A stretch of 64,000 nt of DNA from Petrolisthes cinctipes (lineage: Eukaryota; Arthropoda; Malacostraca; Decapoda; Porcellanidae), in contig JAWQEG010000292.1 in the NCBI GenBank assembly GCA_033782935.1, positions 120,001 through 184,000 of the forward strand, read 5' to 3'. Below, one piece after another: positions 55,901 to 64,000 of this stretch (its first letter is position 1; every line of letters starts with the position of its first letter). The translations under genes were made by a program, and so were the position numbers. Below the pieces are notes generated by a model that worked only from the letters and a program-made list of their open reading frames with translations, was not told the origin of the DNA and did no database searches.

Positions 55901-57278
55901 ATACATGCCCAAAACATGCAGAAAATCGATATTTTAGGTGCCCAAAGTCAATATGTGCATGCATCTTCTGTACCCGTTTATATCTCAAATTCAGGATCAA
56001 AACACCCGAAAATTCGGTATTTTTGGGTCCTAGAAGCGATCTGTACTTGCCTACTCCGTGTTAGAGTATTTTCAAAATACAGGCCCAAAACAAGCTGAAA
56101 ATCGATATTTTAGGTGACCAAAGTTAATATGTGTATGCATCTTCTGCACCCTTTTATATCCCAAATTCAATCTCAAAACATCCGAAAATTCGATATTTTT
56201 GGGTCTCAGAAGCGATCTGTGCATGCCTACTCAGTGCTAGAATGTTTTCAAAATATAGGCTCAAAACATGTTAAAAATCGATATTTTAGGTGCCCAAAGT
56301 CGATATCTCAAATTCAGGCCGAAATCACCCGAAAATTCGGTATTTTTGGGTCTCAGAAGCGATCTGTACATGCCTACTCCTAGTTAGAGTATTTTCAATA
56401 TACAGGCCCAAAACATACTGAAAATCGATCTTTTAGGTGCCCAAAAGTCGATATGTTGATTCATCTTCTGTACCCGTTTATATCTCAAATTCAGTTTCAA
56501 AACACCCGAAAATTCGATATTTTGGGGTCCCAGAAGCGATCTGTACGTGCCTACTCCTAGTTAGAGTATTTTCAAAATACAGGCCCAAAATATGCTGAAA
56601 ATCGATATTTTAGGTGCCCAAAGTCAATATGTGCATGCATCTTCTGTACCCGTTTATATCTCAAATTCAACCTCAAAACTCCCGAAAATTCGGTATTTTT
56701 GGGTCCTAGAAGCGATCTATACATCCCTACTCCTAGTTAGAATGTTTTCAAGATACAGACCCAAAACATGCTTAAAATCGATATTTTAGGTGCCCAAAAG
56801 TCGATATGTGAATGCATCTTCTGTACCCGTTTATATCTCAAATTTAGTCTCAAATCACCCGAAAATTCGATATTTTGGGGTCCAAGAAGCGATCTGTACA
56901 TGCCTACTTAGTGCTAGAATATTTTCAAAATATAGGCCCAAAACATGCTAAAAATCGATATTTTAGGTGCCCAAAGACGATATCTCAAATTCAGGCCCAA
57001 AACACCCAAAAATTCGATATTTTGGGGTCCCAGAAGCGATCTGTACCTGCCTACTCCGTGTTAGAGTATTTTCAAAATACAGTCCCAAAACATACTGAAA
57101 ATCTATCCTTTAGGTGCCCAGAAGTCGATATGTGGATGCATCTTCTGTACCCGTTTATATCTCAAATTCAGGCTCAAAACACCCGAAAATTCGATATTTT
57201 TTGGGTCCCAAAAGCGATCTGTACATGCCTACTCAGTGCTAGAATATTTTCAAAATATAGGCCCAAAACATGGTAAAA
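49927..57278 (+). repeat. Satellite array, ~176-bp monomer
   Basis: About 7.35 kb, or roughly 42 monomer lengths, of units running CAAAACATGCTGAAAATCG, TTTTAGGTGCCCAAAGTC, then TTCGATATTTTTGGGTCCCA, GAAGCGATCTGTACATGCC. Each monomer consists of two related ~88-bp halves. Shortened monomers lacking about 30 bp recur. One block is inverted (54246-54518). Open frames of 60-130 codons arise because some periods are multiples of three; they are not genes. Confidence 0.95.
54246..54518 (-). repeat. Inverted block inside the satellite array
   Basis: About one and a half monomers in reverse orientation, with forward monomers on both sides. Confidence 0.85.
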
Positions 57279-57281
57279 ATA

Positions 57282-57655
57282 GTGCATTTGTCGCGGCTTC
57301 TAGCCGCTTAAATTGTATTTATTGGTTTGTGAAACCAGTACAGCTGGTTGCTATAGAATAGGCCCCTTCACAAGCCCAGGCCCCGTGTAGGCATAATCTG
57401 GGTTGGAAGGGTCAATTCCGTGACGTTCATCAGAAGTAAATAAAATTCAAATCTGGCGCTGTACTGATAGTGGAGCCACCTGGTGGTGGTGAGGTGAGGT
57501 ATTAAGCCCCTCCTCCGCTGAATACCGCTCGTCCACTCCAATGAGAAAGAAGTGAGTGCCTGCCGCATCGGGAGGTGGGTGGGACAGTAGAAGCTGTACT
57601 GGTTTCACAAACCAATAAATACAATTTAAGCGGCTAGAAGCCGCGACAAATGCAC
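57282..57655. mobile_element. MITE with 64-bp terminal inverted repeats
   Basis: Arms 57282-57345 and 57592-57655 begin GTGCATTTGTCGCGGCTTC; TA at 57280-57281 and 57656-57657. The arm end GTGAAACCAGTACAGCTGG recurs once more at 57669-57687 outside the element. It lies between the satellite and the DIRS element and might be derived from DIRS terminal sequence. Confidence 0.65.
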
Positions 57656-57657
57656 TA

Positions 57658-58288
57658 TTATTGGTATAGTGAAACCAGTACAGCTGGTTGCTAAGCATGC
57701 GATGCGGTAGGTGGGAGGTGAGGTGGAGGCAATCACGTGCTAGTTAAGAGTGGTTGAGAGCGGAGGGCAGGAAAGGTAACCGAGCCCGGTGAGGCAGCAG
57801 CTAACGCCCCTCCCGACACTGGCTAGGTGAAACGCCGTGGTGGGGGAGAAGTAGCTTATACCATATAACCGTAGACCATTCTGTTATAGACCAGAATTGT
57901 TACACATAAAGTCTTTATAGGTAGACTCGAGGGTTCGGGTCTAGGAGAGGAGGGGGGAGGTTCCCATGGATACTCCCCCCCCCCCTTTTCCTCCCCCCCC
58001 CATTCCCCCCCCCCCCCTTATTCAAGTCTTCTGAGTTAGGGCTATGGCCCTCGCTCAGGTAATGTGATCCCGAGGGGATGAAGGAGGACACTAGGATCCA
58101 GATATCCTGTGTAATAATATCTCCTGTCACTCATCGCAGTTAATAATTGTTTGGAAAATGAATACACAAGAATTCCGTAACAATGTAATTTATTATAGAC
58201 TCTCTTTCACCATATGTACACGTGAAGAATGGGGATGAGTATGAAGCTGTACAAGATGTGGATGAGGTATGGGATGATGTGACGGGAC
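57658..58288 (-). other. 3' noncoding region of the DIRS-like element
   Basis: GC-rich at 57700-57850, with a run of C blocks at 57974-58019. Probably holds the left inverted terminal repeat; its partner lies outside the window. Confidence 0.45.
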
Positions 58289-59340
58289 TTAAATCACCCG
58301 ACCTTTTCTCTTCGGGCGGCCCCTCCCCCCTATGTGTCTCCCGCGGGGACCCTGGGGAATAGGAGGTGGAGTACCCATAGCCACACAGGGGGTAGGGGAG
58401 AGCGAGTGGAACAGGTACCTCGTCCTGAAGGAGGAAGTGGACGCCCAGCCCCCTAAATCCCTGACCCTCTCCACCGAGTGAGTCCTGAGGAAGGCGAGGG
58501 AGGCGGCCACGCCCCTAATGCTGTGAGCCCTCGGGGCGTGTCCGGGATCCCCGTTCTCTATCACTCGGCAGAGAAGGCGAGCGATTGACCTAGGGAAGAG
58601 AGGGTTACCGGACCTAGAGTTGTAGAAGAGGTGGTCCGGAGAAGCCCCTCTCGTCGCCTCCACGTATGCAACAAAGGCGTGGACTGGGCAGAGGGGGTGG
58701 AAATTTCCATCCCTCAGGAACGAGGGTACTGCGAGAGGGCCAATTCTGTCGTCAGCCTGCTCATTCTTAGCTAGAAAAGCAGGGGAGGGGGAAATGGTTA
58801 AGGAAGTAAGGTTAGGGGTTACTGAAGAAAAGGCTGTGTGACGGGTCAGGGCTGCCAACTGAGAAGCCCTGTAACCTGTAGCTAAGGCGAGCAGGAAGAG
58901 AGCTTTCTGGAGGAGGTGACAAACCTCCAGAGGGACCCCCTCGAAGGTCAGGTAGGAAAGGACACGATGAAGGGACCAGGAGGGTGCCTGAGCCCGGTGA
59001 GGTGCGGTCCCCGCCCGAATCCCCATCCTCAGGAGAGAGAGAGGCCTCTCCGAAACCTTAATGTTAAAACCCAGGAGGAGGGGATCAGACAGGGCTGCGT
59101 GATGCGCAAGCACCGTCGCCGGGGCCCTGTTGGTGGAATCGGCGAGCCACGTGAGGAATTCCAGGACTGTGTCCTCCGAGATGACCCTGGAGGGGTGTCT
59201 TCGCAAGAAGTCCTGGAATCTTTTCCAGCACGATTCGTATTGTCGCACCGAAGACTGACGATGAGCCCTCAACATCTTGTCCACTGTCTCCTTAGTGAAC
59301 CTTTTGCTGAGGACTCCCCGTAGAAACTCCAAGCGTGTAG
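58289..59340 (-). CDS. Tyrosine recombinase of the DIRS-like element
   Basis: The recognised domain starts at TRLEFLRGVLSKRF near 59338 and has an N-terminal SAM-like helical part (YESCWKRFQDFLRRHPS). The catalytic part has Arg in ATGYRASQLAAL, H-x-x-R in AHSIRGVAAS and Tyr in SFRTRYLF. In the frame counted from 60568 these are R567, H682, R685 and Y718. It joins element cDNA circles to the chromosome without a target duplication. The frame is open upstream to 60568, but that part overlaps RT-RNase H in another frame and has no family features, so I start the gene near the RT stop (59269), with about 70 bp of overlap. Confidence 0.9.
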
Positions 59341-61178
59341 TTTCAGTGACGCTTGGAGTGGTGCAGACAGGGTGCTGGAGAGGCACGCCGATCCCAACTG
59401 AAGGGGATGCGGGCACCACCGGGACAACTCTCCGAACCACGGCTGTGCTGGCCAGCGGGGGGCTATGAGGAGAACCCTCCCCCTGAAAGTGCGCAGCTTG
59501 AGGATCGCCTTCAGGAGGACTGAAGTGGCTGGGGGTGGGAAGAGGTAGAGATGACCCCACCTGTTCCAGTCCTCCGTGAAGGCGTCCGGGCCTCCCGCCT
59601 CTGTTCTGGATGAGAAAGTCAGGAACAGAGGGAGTAGGGCCGTGGATGGGGAGGCGAATAGGTCCACCTCCGGTGTCCCGTAGCGAAGGCAGAGAGACTC
59701 GAACACAAGGGGACGCAGTTGCCACTCGACTGACGTCCCCCTGAACCTGGATAGGGCGTCCGCCCCATCGTTCTCCCGCCCTGGCACGTAGCGGGCCGAG
59801 AGGTGAATGTCCCTCTTGGCCGCTATTGCGAAAATCTGTTCTGACAGGGACAGGAGAATTTCCGACCGTACGGTGCCCTGTTTCTGTAGGCACTGCACGG
59901 CCGCAACGTTGTCCATATCGAAGCGGACGCCTATCCTGGCAAACTGAGGGTGTCTGTTGAGCCATTCCTTCGCTACCATCAACTCCCGGGCGTTGATGTG
60001 CAGTAGCCTTTCCCCTTCCTTCCATCCCCCGCACCGTTGATGTCCCAGGCAAGACTGGTATCCCCAGCCTACGTCCGATGCGTCTGTCGCCACCGTAATC
60101 CCCGGGGGAGGGAACACCCAGGGGACCCGCTGACGCAGGGCACCGGGACGTAGCCAGGGGCGAAGGAGGCGGTGGAGAGAGGGGGACACTTGCCTGGGAA
60201 GGTCCCTGTGTGCGGGGGACATGTGGAGGTTTACCTCCCGCGTCAGCCTCCTGTGTTTCAGTCGTCCCAGGGGCATTGCAGGGGCCGCGAAATTTAGGGA
60301 CCCGAGCAATGATTCCCACTGGCGGCGAGAGAAAGTACGGGAAAAATGCGCCCGGCGGACGTGTCGGAGGGTCCGGCGGGCGTTGTCTGGAGCGAGAGAG
60401 AGGGTGGCCGAAAGAGAGTCCCACTCTATTCCTAGCCAACACAGCTTGCGAGTGGGGGTGAGAGAGGACTTGGGGATGTTCAACAGAAACCCCATTTCCT
60501 CTAGCACTCCCCTCGCTACCCGGACGTTGTTTGCTACCTGCTCCTTGGAAGGGGCGTGAAGCAACCAATCGTCCAGGTACATGAGGGTGGGGACACCCGC
60601 CTCTGCCAGACGGGATGCCACCACCCTCACGAGTTTTGTGAAGACTCGCGGAGCTAGAGAAAGACCGAAAGGGAGCCTGGTAAACTGGAACGTCTCGGTC
60701 CCCACCTGGAAGGCCAGAAAGCGGCGAAACCTGGGGTGGATCGGGACATGCCAGTAAGCATCCTTGAGATCCAGGGATGCTAACCAGTCTCCCTTCCTCA
60801 GAACTGTGCGGACCTGAGCAACCGAAACCATCCTGAAATGTAATGTTTTCACGAATTTGTTTAGCCTGCTCAGGTCCATCACCAATCTCGTTTTTCCCTG
60901 ATCCTTTTTGGGGACCGTGAATAAACGAGAAAGAAAGACCCTTCCCGTCGCCCGCTCCACTACCCCTTTTTCCCGCATTTCCAACACATGCGGGACGACC
61001 GAAAGTGACACTTTGGTTGAGGCAGGAGGTAGACGTAGTGGCTGTAACGGGAGAAGACAGGTGTCAGTGAGAGTACCGTTAATCCTAATCCCCCAGGGCC
61101 CGAGGGACCCGGGGTGGTTGGGGGGAGAATGACAGGAGAGGCAGAGATTTTGACCGCAAGGGAAAATCTGATTTTGAC
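59269..61178 (-). CDS. Reverse transcriptase, RNase H and methyltransferase-like domain (DIRS)
   Basis: RT blocks: SRLFTVPKKDQGKTRLVMDL, ASLDLKDAYWHVPIHP, RLPFGLSLAPRVF and catalytic YLDD (residues 211-214 counted from 61209). RNase H: VATDASDVGWGYQ, NARELMVAKEWL and PGRENDGADALSRF. After it comes PEVDLFASPSTA, DAFTEDWNRWGHLYLFPP and LLIAPRWPAQPWF, a region described as methyltransferase-like in DIRS elements. The frame joins gag through intron 3: with splicing at 61179 the reading frame leads back in frame to ATG 61269 and the gag stop. Fully open. Confidence 0.9.
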
Positions 61179-61247
61179 CTAACGGTAGCCCAAGGACGGG
61201 ATTAGGCATAATTCATATGTCAGAAAGTAAGGATGACAGTTACTCAC
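61179..61247 (-). other. Candidate intron 3 of the DIRS-like element
   Basis: 69 bp with consensus donor TTCCG|GTGAGTAAC and acceptor GGGCTACCGTTAG. Unspliced, the frame stops at the TAA in GTGAGTAA; spliced, it joins codon-perfect to the RT frame. Confidence 0.6.
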
Positions 61248-61356
61248 CGGAACAGTAATCCAGGGCCATGACAGGCCCTGGCGAATTATCCTTGCTGCCC
61301 AGCCGTGGGTGGGCCAGGCTGCTGACCACCCTGTGAGGCAGCCCAGAGTGGGACCC

Positions 61357-61576
61357 TCAAGTGGCGCGGTCCTTCTGGGCGGGGTGGTTGAAGGAGGACT
61401 TGGGCTTCGAGTAGGGCTTGGAGCCCTGTCCCCTTCCTCGAAAGGGCTGCTGGCCCCTCTGGGAGGGCCTGTTGTGTGCTCTCGGGGGAGTGGGATAGGA
61501 GGGCCTCGGTAGCCTGGAGGGCTGGGAGGGCCTCCGGGGCTGGTAGGCTGGTCTGGCTGGCTGTGGGGCACGTGGC
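61357..61576 (-). CDS. Gag exon 3 (DIRS), Pro/Arg-rich tail
   Basis: Begins after acceptor TCTGTTTGTCCGTAG and completes the Lys codon opened in exon 2. Pro/Arg-rich, with PFRGRGQGSKPYSKPK, a likely nucleic-acid-binding tail. Ends at TGA 61357-61359. No further stop occurs in this frame down to ATG 61269 and intron 3. Confidence 0.75.
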
Positions 61577-61676
61577 CTACGGACAAACAGAATGATTAGG
61601 ACCCAAAGTAGACCCGAAAATCCTTTCATTTCACCCCCGTGACAACTCGGGTAAGACGAACACGAGAGGTACTTAC
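61577..61676 (-). other. Candidate intron 2 of the DIRS-like element
   Basis: 100 bp; donor CCAA|GTAAGTACC, acceptor TTGTCCGTAG, phase 2 on both sides. Confidence 0.7.
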
Positions 61677-61937
61677 TTGGAGGTGGAAGGCTTTGGTAAA
61701 TTGATTACCGCTGGGAGGGAGGCGAAGATCGTGTCTGTCGCCGGTTGGTCAAAGAGGGCGGGGGACAAGGGGGCAGCTCGCACCACTCCCCTCTGTGCCA
61801 TCTCCGGCGCAGATTTAGCCGCCGCCTGGCGGGCTGCCAGTCTCGCCTCGGCGAACGCCTTCGCCTCCTCCCGCATGAAGTGGGTAGCCATTGCCGCCAC
61901 GCCCTCCATCACGGTGGCCATGGAAGAGAGGGTGTCA
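61677..61937 (-). CDS. Gag exon 2 (DIRS)
   Basis: Encodes DTLSSMATVMEGVAAMATHF and an Ala/Glu-rich helix, ending PKPSTS. It enters in phase 2 after exon 1 (Ala codon GC|T) and leaves in phase 2. No family motif beyond its place in gag. Confidence 0.75.
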
Positions 61938-62053
61938 CTGTAAGGGGTAAACAAGGAAAAAACCGAGCGAACCCGGGGATAAGTACCCGGGAGTAACAGG
62001 GAGACCCTCTACCCAGCATCCCTAAAAACATGATACACGAGTAAGGTACTCAC
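61938..62053 (-). other. Candidate intron 1 of the DIRS-like element
   Basis: 116 bp; donor CTAGC|GTGAGTACC and acceptor GTTTACCCCTTACAG. Read through, the frame meets TGA at once. Confidence 0.7.
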
Positions 62054-63726
62054 GCTAGCTGTACACCCGACATCTCGTGGTAGGAGTTGGTTAGGGCGTT
62101 GAGGCAGTCCCTAATCAATGAGGCGGCTGCTCCCGTGGAGATGGTGTGGGCCAGCTCCAGACGGGTAGCAGACTCCGCCTGCCTCAACTTACCATCGGGC
62201 TCCTTCAGCTGATAGGGGACCGGGGGCTCCTTCTCCGTCTTCCACAGGCACTCCCTCAAGCCCGGGGGAGCCCGGGAATGAGGGAGGATGACGGGGAAAG
62301 ACGGAGGAGGGGGCTTCCTGGGCGCGTTGTTCCTCTGGTGGTCCAGGGACTTAAGGAGAAGGGCTGGAATATCCAGGTCCCCTTCACTCTTATCCCCCGG
62401 GAAGTACGCGTCCGGGGAAAGGAGGAGAGCCGTGTTACCGTGGGAGCGGTCAATCCTCCAAGCCCCGGACAAGTGTAGCTGGCTGTACTCCACCAGGAAA
62501 CCCATCGCGTCCAGGGTCGCCGCAGAGGACACCCTAGCTGAAGTGGGTAAGGGCGCTGAGATAGGACGGACCTTGTAGAAGGGAATAGCCTCGCCCTTCT
62601 CATCTGCCCCCCACTTCACCACGACGTCATCCCTCCGGATCCACACGTCTGGTTGAGCTGTGTCCGGAGACCAGGCCACCAGTCTGCCCTCCTCCGAAGA
62701 GTGGGTCCAAGCAGGAGGGAGGAGAGACCAAGAGTAGGGAAGGTATCCGTCTCCCGAAGGAGGGGGTGACGGGGACGGAGGTGCGGAGGTAACCAACTCC
62801 TCAGCTACGTCCCCCGACGGAGACTCGAGCCCTGGGGAAACGGGAGGCACGAAAAGGACTCCCACATCCCCGGGAGGACTCGAGCCCTCGACGGGAGCAG
62901 CAGCGGGAGGCGGGGGAACAGGAGCGGGTTCCGTAGCGACAGCCGGAGGCTGCGCGACGGAAGCCCCAGGAAAATCGTGAGGAATAAGGGTGTGGAAGAT
63001 CTTAACTATCTTCCTCGACGAGGGGCTGTCCCCCCCCCGCTTACCCCTGCGGGAATTGCGGGCGGGCGAAGGAGAGGTCCCCGATGACGAAGAAGAGGAA
63101 GAGGACGACGAAGAAGAGGAGGAAGGAGAACGGCGACGAGCACGGGACTTCCTGGAGTGGCGGGACCTTTTAGCCGAACGCTTGCGTCCTCTAGAGAGGC
63201 CTGAGGAGCCAGCTCTAGCAGGAGGCGAAGCTGGGGGTTCCCTGCTGGGCCCTTGTACCGGTGAGGCAGTCGGGAGAACCAGCGCGACAGACTCGCTCGC
63301 TTCCCGGGGGGATAAGCCCCGAGAAGGAGTCGTAGTACCGCCTAGGGAAGCAGGCTCAATCTCTCGGGCCTCAGGAGGTTCTAGCCCCTGAGACTCCGAG
63401 AGACAGGAAGAAGGGTAACGGGTCCTGAATAAACCCAGGTCCGCTCCCAAAATCGGGTCCACCCACGCCAAAGAAGAACCGTCTCGTTTGTGGGCCATTC
63501 TCCTAGCCCTCGTCCACGCCATACGAAGAGAAGCAAGGGCAGGGAGCTTGGAGCGGGCAGAAGGGGAGGTAACCCGACACAACTCAGCCCAGGGGCGGCA
63601 CACACCACACGCCAAAGGGTCGTAACCCAAGGGAGTGAAGCAGGGTGCGTGAGGAGAACAGTGCAGGTGTCCGTCAGGCGAGACCCGCACGGTACATCCT
63701 GAGGCAGCACAAAGGGCACGAGTAGG
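62054..63726 (-). CDS. Gag exon 1 of the window (DIRS)
   Basis: 1,673 bp, open throughout. It starts after a strong acceptor (TTCTTTTCTCCCCCAG), so still earlier coding sequence should lie to the right. Near its start a Cys/His cluster (CAASGC..CSPHAPC..CGVCRPWAELC) may bind zinc. An Arg/Ser-rich and poly-Ser stretch follows, then a conserved-looking part with WIRRDDVVVKWG and a C-terminal helix region ending SGVQL. DIRS Gag proteins are poorly conserved; the role is inferred from position. Confidence 0.75.
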
Positions 63727-64000
63727 CTGGGGGAGAAAAGAATACACAAACATGGGTTAACACGTGCAAACACTGGAACACAAACCCATCCTCCCCGAAG
63801 GAAAGAAGCGCGGGACACGCCCGCTGAACCTGGGGACCAGAACACGATCCCCCACACTCGCGCAGCCGCCCAGGGAAAAACCCCGTAAAACCAGAATCGT
63901 CCGCCACATGGAGCGGGTAAAAAAGGGCCCCCCCGGACAGATGAACCAGAAGGAGGGGTAGGAGGGGACCCGATAGCCTGAGAAGAAACACTCCAGGCTG
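63727..64000 (-). other. Upstream intron or leader of the DIRS-like element
   Basis: Ends (minus strand) in a pyrimidine tract plus CAG at 63727-63728. No clear matching donor was found before the window edge. Short frames here have no recognisable motif. Confidence 0.45.

Larger units (their letters stand above)
57658..64000 (-). mobile_element. DIRS-like tyrosine-recombinase retrotransposon, 5' part beyond window
   Basis: On the minus strand: gag in at least three exons (63726-61357), RT-RNase H plus methyltransferase-like frame, and an overlapping tyrosine recombinase, then about 630 bp noncoding. DIRS elements insert through a recombinase instead of an integrase. All three main frames are open, so the copy looks young. 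The right terminal repeat is outside the window; internal complementary regions could not be matched. Confidence 0.85.

Noticed and set aside
49885..57276. Many 60-130-codon open frames repeating the same peptide (MLKIDILGAQ..., MCMHLLYPFISQ...)
   Set aside because: They are readings of the satellite monomer, occur in several frames, and stop each time the period is not a multiple of three. Not genes and not a repeat-protein family.
49927..57278. CRISPR-like array
   Set aside because: Units are ~176 bp without short identical repeats alternating with unique spacers; the genome is eukaryotic in character.
58916..59323. Plus-strand open frames opposite the DIRS ORFs
   Set aside because: GC-rich antisense shadows of RT and recombinase without motifs.
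59341..60568. N-terminal 410 codons of the 759-codon recombinase frame
   Set aside because: They overlap RT-RNase H in another frame and are Pro/Gly/Arg-rich low-complexity; only the part from about 59338 shows family features.

Overview
The window looks like non-coding-rich nuclear DNA of an animal, most likely an arthropod and plausibly a decapod crustacean. The reasons are very long (GA)n, (CT)n, (TAA)n, (TA)n and (CA)n microsatellites, CR1-type and I-type LINEs, a DIRS-type tyrosine-recombinase retrotransposon and many palindromic MITEs. The organism is an inference; no rRNA, tRNA or mitochondrial gene is present to fix it. No bacterial-style genes, operons, CRISPR arrays or tRNAs were found.

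Host gene: six short plus-strand exon candidates (1157-1267, 2212-2315, 29517-29664, 30062-30202, 31500-31637, 48082-48158) have splice-like borders and intron phases that agree from one exon to the next (1-1, 1-0, 0-1, 1-1, 1-1, 1-stop). They read as the end of a secreted, cysteine-bearing protein with a PAN/apple-like segment. Its introns, about 27 kb and 16 kb, hold most of the transposons described here.

Layout: 1-2.4 kb MITEs and two exons. 2.4-7.2 kb a minus-strand CR1-like LINE (ORF1 with PHD-like finger plus SGNH esterase; ORF2 endonuclease-RT, broken). 7.2-11.1 kb nested hAT-like, TTAA-flanked and G-rich palindromic elements with microsatellites. 11.2-18.2 kb a minus-strand LTR retrotransposon with Gypsy-type domains in the order gag-protease-integrase-RT-RNase H (Gmr1-like). 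18.4-23.2 kb a 4.1-kb giant inverted repeat flanked by MITEs. 24.3-29.1 kb a second CR1-like LINE whose ORF1 is split by a palindromic insertion carrying hammerhead-ribozyme-like motifs. 29.1-31.7 kb host exons, minisatellites and SSRs. 32.4-36.8 kb and 42.2-47.8 kb two copies of one I-superfamily LINE; the second has an intact 1,253-codon ORF2, a poly(A) tail and a target-site duplication. 38.3-40.8 kb a TIR element sitting inside a 39-bp minisatellite. 48-49.9 kb MITEs, (CA)n and a SINE-like repeat. 49.9-57.3 kb a 7.35-kb satellite array with a ~176-bp monomer. 57.7 kb to the window end, a minus-strand DIRS-like retrotransposon with open gag, RT-RNase H and tyrosine-recombinase frames and at least three short introns.

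Most interesting items: the integrase-before-RT Gypsy element, the intron-containing DIRS element whose gag and pol lie in one frame separated by a TGA, the hammerhead-bearing palindrome, the giant inverted repeat, and several palindromic MITE families nested at TA or TTAA targets.
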